From positions 63,373,850 to 63,437,849 of the forward strand of contig OY776132.1 in the NCBI GenBank assembly GCA_963675135.1: a stretch of DNA of 64,000 nucleotides, written 5' to 3'. The first letter of the stretch is position 1; every line of letters starts with the position of its first letter. Shown piece after piece: positions 59,920-64,000 of the stretch. A program made the translations under genes and the position numbers. The stretch comes from Galeopsis tetrahit (lineage: Eukaryota; Streptophyta; Magnoliopsida; Lamiales; Lamiaceae). The notes below the pieces were generated by a model. It was not told where the DNA came from. It searched no databases and worked only from the letters and a program-made list of their open reading frames with translations.

Positions 59920-60185
59920 CCATCTCCTCAAGACATCCTTCCACCAAAGAGACACTCTCCCTCCCCTCCCAGTTGGAAAACAGCCACAACCATCCCCCCC
60001 ACGACTCCCCATATCTCGATACAATGACCCTAGCCCACAAACTATTCCTCTCATTTAAGAATCCCCAACCCCACTTCCCTAATAATGTTCTATTAAAAAT
60101 CTCCACATCTCTAACACCTAGGTCCCCCAATTCTTTCCCCTTACAAATAGAATTCCAGTCAATCCATGTTAATTTTTTCGAACCT

Positions 60186-60227
60186 TCCCCACCCCCCCCC
60201 ACCCCCCCCCCCACCCCCCCCCCCCCC
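60186..60227. repeat. Interrupted poly-C/poly-G tract
   Basis: Four C-runs separated by single A bases on +, giving G-runs on the minus strand. It replaces the short WGGG-coding stretch of the RT seen in the sister LINE (near 18360), so it is an expansion within coding sequence. Confidence 0.9.
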
Positions 60228-62150
60228 AAGAAGTTTCTTTGTAAACTCACAATCTCACTCACAGTTTTTTTGGGATTTGGTAAAAGGACAGATAATATGT
60301 GGGTAGTGAAGAGAGAACCGAGTTCAAAAGCGTGGTCCTTTCTCCTATCGAGATTTTCTTGTCGTTCCATCGTCGAAGCCGATTTCTTACCTTGTCCACA
60401 ATGATTGTCCATTCCGAGACTCGTTTGTGATTTATGCCCACTCTTAATCCCAAATAAGTGAAAGGGATAGTACCTATTTTGCAGCCCAATATTTCAGTCA
60501 TTTCCAATGTGAGTTGCTCCTCCACGTTTACCCCAATTAAAGCACACTTGTCAAAATTTACCTTCAAACCTGACATGAGTTCCATATTTCGCAGGAGTCG
60601 TCGGATCAGTCAAGCATTTGACAGGTTCGCTGCTCCCATGAAAATCGTGTCGTCAGCAAATTGTAAGTGAGATATTTTAATTTTCTCCCTTCCCAACTCA
60701 GCTGCTTTAAATAACTCCATCTCAGTTGCTTTTTCCATGAGAATGCCCAGACCTTCAGCTGCTATTAGGAACAGAAAGGGCGATAGGGGATCACCCTGTC
60801 GGAGGCCTCTTTCCAATTTAAACTCATCAGATGGGCTGTCATTGACCAAAACCGAGGTTGTTGCTGAAGACACACATTCCATAATCCAGCCCCTCCACTT
60901 TGGGTGGAAACAAAAGCTCTCCATCATTCTGTCCAGAAAGTTCCACTCGATGGAGTCGTACGCCTTTGCAAAGTCAATCTTGAAGAACATTCTCTCCAAG
61001 TTCCCTCTTTTTGCCTTGTCGATAGCTTCATTCAGTACCACCACACTGTCAAAGATATTTCTTCCACTCATGAACGCACTCTGGTTATCCGAGATAACCG
61101 ACTTAAGGACTGTAGACATTCTTCGAGCTAAGATTTTGGAGATGACTTTGTATATTCCTCCGACCAGGGATATCGGTTTGTAGTCGTTTACGCCATTACA
61201 TGCTTCTTTTTTTGGTATGAGTGTGATGAATGTGGGGTTAACTCTTTTTACTAGTCTGCCATGGATGTGGAATTCCTCAATAAGCTTCATAAAATCAGGT
61301 TCGAGTGTGCCCCAAAATTCTTTCAGAAATTTGAGATTAAAACCATCGGGTCCAGGACTTTTGGCACCATCACACGATCGAATAGCTTCCCGAACTTCTT
61401 CTGTTGTGAACGGAGCAATAAAAGTCTCATTTTCTTCGGTTGAGATCTGTCTAGCTGTGAAACCCGTAGCTGGTGATGGCCTGCTTCGATTTTCTCTCGT
61501 GAAATGATTTTTGAAATGTTCAAAAACCCCTAGTTTGACCCGAGTAACCTCCTCCTGCCACTCCCCATTAATCTCAAGACCCACAATTTCATTTCTTTTT
61601 CTCCTCTTATTGATATAGTTATGAAAGAAGTGGGAATTACAGTCCCCCTCCTTTATTCATTTGCATCTAACCTTCTGATAATCAAGACTATTTTTGCGCT
61701 TGAGATCACGTAGAAGGAGGGCTGTCGCTCTGTTTCGACCAATAATTTCCTCTTCTTCAAGACCGAAGACCTCATCCACCACATTCAGTTAATGAATTTC
61801 CTCCCTGTGCTTCTCTATGTGATTCTCCAGGTATCCAAAGACGCGATTGTTCCAATCTTTTAAATCTGTTTTCAGGCGTTTTAATTTCTCCTTCATAGTA
61901 TAGCAGCCCCAACCTGGGATGTCACATTCCTTCCATCTTTCTGTGACGAAAGCCCTAAACTGTGGGTGGGAGAACCACATATCAAGACTTCGAAAAAGTT
62001 TACTCACAATATTTTATTATTTACTTACTACTGTATTACTCAAAAGACTTTCATACCCTCTACTTTATTCTTTTAATACTAATAAACAACTCTCACATTA
62101 AACTACGCGTAAACAGTAAATACACAAATAAACTTGGAACGGAGGGTGTA

Positions 62151-62686
62151 ATAAATATTAAATTAAAATATCCCATCATTCATGTTCCATATATAAATTA
62201 TAAGTCTCAAATAAAAATATTAAAAATTTAAAATAGGTAACACAACTAAAAACAAGTTTGATAAATTGATTATATTCCATCATTTACTTCAACCATTCTC
62301 GAAACTATGTGTTCTTCATCACATTCATCGATCTCTTTCAAATGATACACCTCATTTTTTGTTTTATTCATATTTATAAAGAAACAAGTGAATTTAGAAA
62401 ATAAGAAAATCAAATCATTTAAATGATGAATTCAAGTGTTGATCGAAAATAGATACCTTTCATTAGGAGCAATTATTGAAATGTCATCCTCACCTTAAAG
62501 CATGGTATTCAATTCGTCAATATTTATAATAGTTGGACGGTTTTTCTTCAATTCTTCTTCTTTTTTCACAACCCAAAAGTTAGTTTTGTCAATGCTTTGG
62601 TAGCCTAGGATAATGACAAATCATTTTTTTACTCAAGCCTTAATATGGCAAAAGGTAAAATACCTTCCCTGAATAAGCTTGCGGTA
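62151..62686. other. Gene-free AT-rich region
   Basis: No gene or element ends recognised. Confidence 0.45.
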
Positions 62687-62936
62687 CTTTTTGGACACAT
62701 AGTCTAAGGAAAAAAAATGTAATGATTAGATTGTTGACGGGTAATTTTGTAAACGTTTATATATAAAGTAAATAAAGTAGTTGAATTGATTATATGGTGG
62801 GCTCCAAAAAGTAATGACATGAATGGTAAATTTGTGTATATTTTAAGAGTGATGATTGTTTCCATTTAGGGGTATGCAAACTTTTGAGGGAAAAATAAAA
62901 AATGAAAGTATAAAAACTTTTGAGGGACGAAGGGGG
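62687..62936 (+). mobile_element. Stowaway MITE, family S2
   Basis: Shares its body with 56668-56890. The right end GGGACGAAGGGGG is followed by TA (62937-62938). The left end after TA at 62685-62686 (CTTTTTGGACACATAG) is badly eroded. Confidence 0.65.
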
Positions 62937-62938
62937 TA

Positions 62939-63649
62939 TGTTGTAAGAATAAACTATAGCAATAAAGAATTACTTTGAAATAAGTAGTACATTTCTTGCA
63001 AACGTAAATTGTAATGGATACACACAAGATATTGAGTTTCGAATGTTCCAATTTATTTCTCTTCTTTGTATGTATTCTTTTAAACACACTCAAATTCCCT
63101 TCACATTCTAAAGAAGAAGAAGTTTGACTCAAGATCTTCATGGTCAAATTTTACAAGTTTGGAGTACCATATTCAAAGAATTTCCGTCATTCATCTATAA
63201 GGGCATGTTTGTTTTGGGATTATGTAGGATGTGGGAGATGGGGATGGGGAAATCCTGGATGGTGAAATTCTGATGAATAGTGATTGTGTGTGTTTGTTTT
63301 GGGATGTTGAGTAGGATAGGATGTAACTTTATGTCAAATCAATTATGTAAAAATGAGTGATGTTATATTATTATATTAATTGTTTGTGAAGTATAGTAAT
63401 AATTGAATGATTTGAGTAATTATTAGATGATTAAATTATTATAAAATGAATTAAAATTATACGAGGGTGCAAATAAAACAATATAAATAAATTTACGTTA
63501 AACATATAATTAATTTTCGACTTATATGTGAATTTAGAATTTTTTTTTTCTGCAAGTTCATGCTAAAAAAGTATATATACAAAAGTGTGTAATTGAGTCA
63601 TAAAAGTGTGAATTATACAACTCAATAACCTTATTCATCCAATCATAAG
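62939..63649. other. Gene-free AT-rich region
   Basis: Near 63198 is GGGCATGTTTGTTTTGGGAT, a motif like a Tourist/Harbinger terminus, preceded by TAA. No matching right end was found. No gene seen. Confidence 0.4.
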
Positions 63650-64000
63650 TAAGGGTGTAAATGAGTCGAGCCAACTCGCGAGCTACTCGTGCTTGACTCG
63701 AAAAAAGATCGAAATTGACTCAAAGTTAATCGAGTCTAGTCGAGTTTCGAGCTACTCGAGTAGCTACCGAGTTTGAGTTCGAGCTCATAAATACTCGGCT
63801 CGAAAGGCTCGCGAGCCTAATCGAGTTTGAACAATATTTACTATTTTTCCATTAATATATAATTTATATTTATATACAGATAATCGAGCCCAAGTCGTGC
63901 TCGAGTTTATTTTAAATTTTTTTTTATTATTAATTAATTTTAAATATTATATAGGTACTGAGTCGAGTCGAGCTCAATCATGAAATTTTAAGCTCGGTGG
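63650..64000. mobile_element. Partial element, CTCGAG-rich, at the window edge
   Basis: Starts AGTAAGGGTGTAAATGAGTC and is then dense in GAGTCGAGC/ACTCGAG words to base 64000. The TAAGGGTG start resembles hAT MITE ends with subterminal repeats. The right end is outside the window, so the call is tentative. Confidence 0.45.

Larger units (their letters stand above)
57980..62010 (-). pseudogene. LINE ORF2 remnant: RT and zf-RVT
   Basis: Begins LFRSLDMWFSHPQF (near 61990), just after where the endonuclease would end. RT motifs: KSPGPDGFNLKFLKE, NDYKPISLVGGIYKVISKIL, KAYDSIEWNF, GLRQGDPLSPFLF and FADD near 60650. There are stops near 61789, 61660 and 60610, and a frame change at the expanded C-run near 60200. 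After the solo LTR the frame resumes with SSSFFWEEDW, then zf-RVT pieces (CIFCDQEEETEKHVFFSC) in shifting frames to about 58000. Inactive. Confidence 0.82.
57876..62026 (-). mobile_element. L1-type LINE (family 2), 5'-truncated
   Basis: The 3' end on the minus strand is ACTGAT plus an A-tail, seen as the T-run at 57876-57892. The 5' truncation lies just after the endonuclease. TSDs ACTACTCTATTAC (57863-57875) and ACTACTGTATTAC (62027-62039) differ at one base. It inserted one base from the Mutator MITE's TSD. It is interrupted by a solo LTR. Close relative of the LINE at 17-20.8 kb. Confidence 0.87.
57363..62148. mobile_element. Stowaway-like MITE hosting a nested stack
   Basis: The left terminus TTTCATTCGTCTCAAGTTAA and the reverse complement of the right terminus CACCCTCCGTTCCAAGTTTA share the CGT(C/T)(T/C)CAAGTT core, with TA outside each (57361-57362 and 62149-62150). 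Between them sit a Mutator-type MITE and a LINE; subtracting these leaves a few hundred bp of MITE. Confidence 0.65.

Noticed and set aside
63190..63650. Tourist/Harbinger MITE starting GGGCATGTTTG
   Set aside because: No matching right terminus or TSD found within the window.

Overview
This is nuclear DNA of a flowering plant, most likely a eudicot. It is AT-rich, has almost no intact cellular genes, and is dominated by nested transposable elements. The plant assignment rests on Stowaway, hAT and Mutator MITEs, L1-type LINEs with plant-style zf-RVT or RNase H tails, a Sirevirus-like Ty1/copia element with a tRNA-iMet primer site, F-box/FBA genes and a plant-type Ulp1-like gene. I cannot name the species. 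Coordinates come from reading by eye; element ends are exact where a target-site duplication (TSD) is quoted and approximate otherwise.

Layout. 1-3.7 kb: minus-strand LINE cut by the window edge. 3.7-4.1 kb: a MITE. 4.27-6.06 kb: copy A of an unidentified 1.8-kb repeat; copy B lies at 40.3-42.8 kb with three later insertions. 6.7-9.8 kb: decayed Mutator-like (MULE) transposase gene split by a hAT MITE. 10.9-13.9 kb: two tandem F-box genes, both broken. 14.8-23.7 kb (minus): a multi-exon Ulp1/C48-peptidase-like gene split by a hAT MITE and a 3.7-kb LINE. 24.37-37.41 kb (minus): a complete 13-kb Ty1/copia element with a perfect 5-bp TSD, LTRs differing at one visible base, open gag and pol, and a long third ORF downstream of pol carrying two stops. 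38.6-38.8 kb and 45.9-46.1 kb: two small, GC-richer minus-strand ORFs that are the best candidates for live cellular genes. 47.3-50.3 kb: a LINE whose 5' part is inverted (twin-priming structure). 52.2-57.2 kb: a run of MITEs, one nested. 57.4-62.1 kb: a nested stack of a Stowaway MITE hosting a Mutator-type MITE and a LINE, the LINE itself holding a solo LTR. 62-64 kb: more MITE debris.

Functionally, the only element that looks recently mobile is the Ty1/copia element. The four LINEs fall into two families: 1-3.7 kb resembles 47.3-50.3 kb, and 17-20.8 kb resembles 57.9-62.0 kb. All are 5'-truncated or mutated. No rRNA, tRNA gene or CRISPR array was found. The most unusual observations are the three-ORF Ty1/copia element with non-overlapping gag and pol frames, the twin-primed LINE with a duplicated junction, the paired repeat that dates three insertions, and the two small genes.
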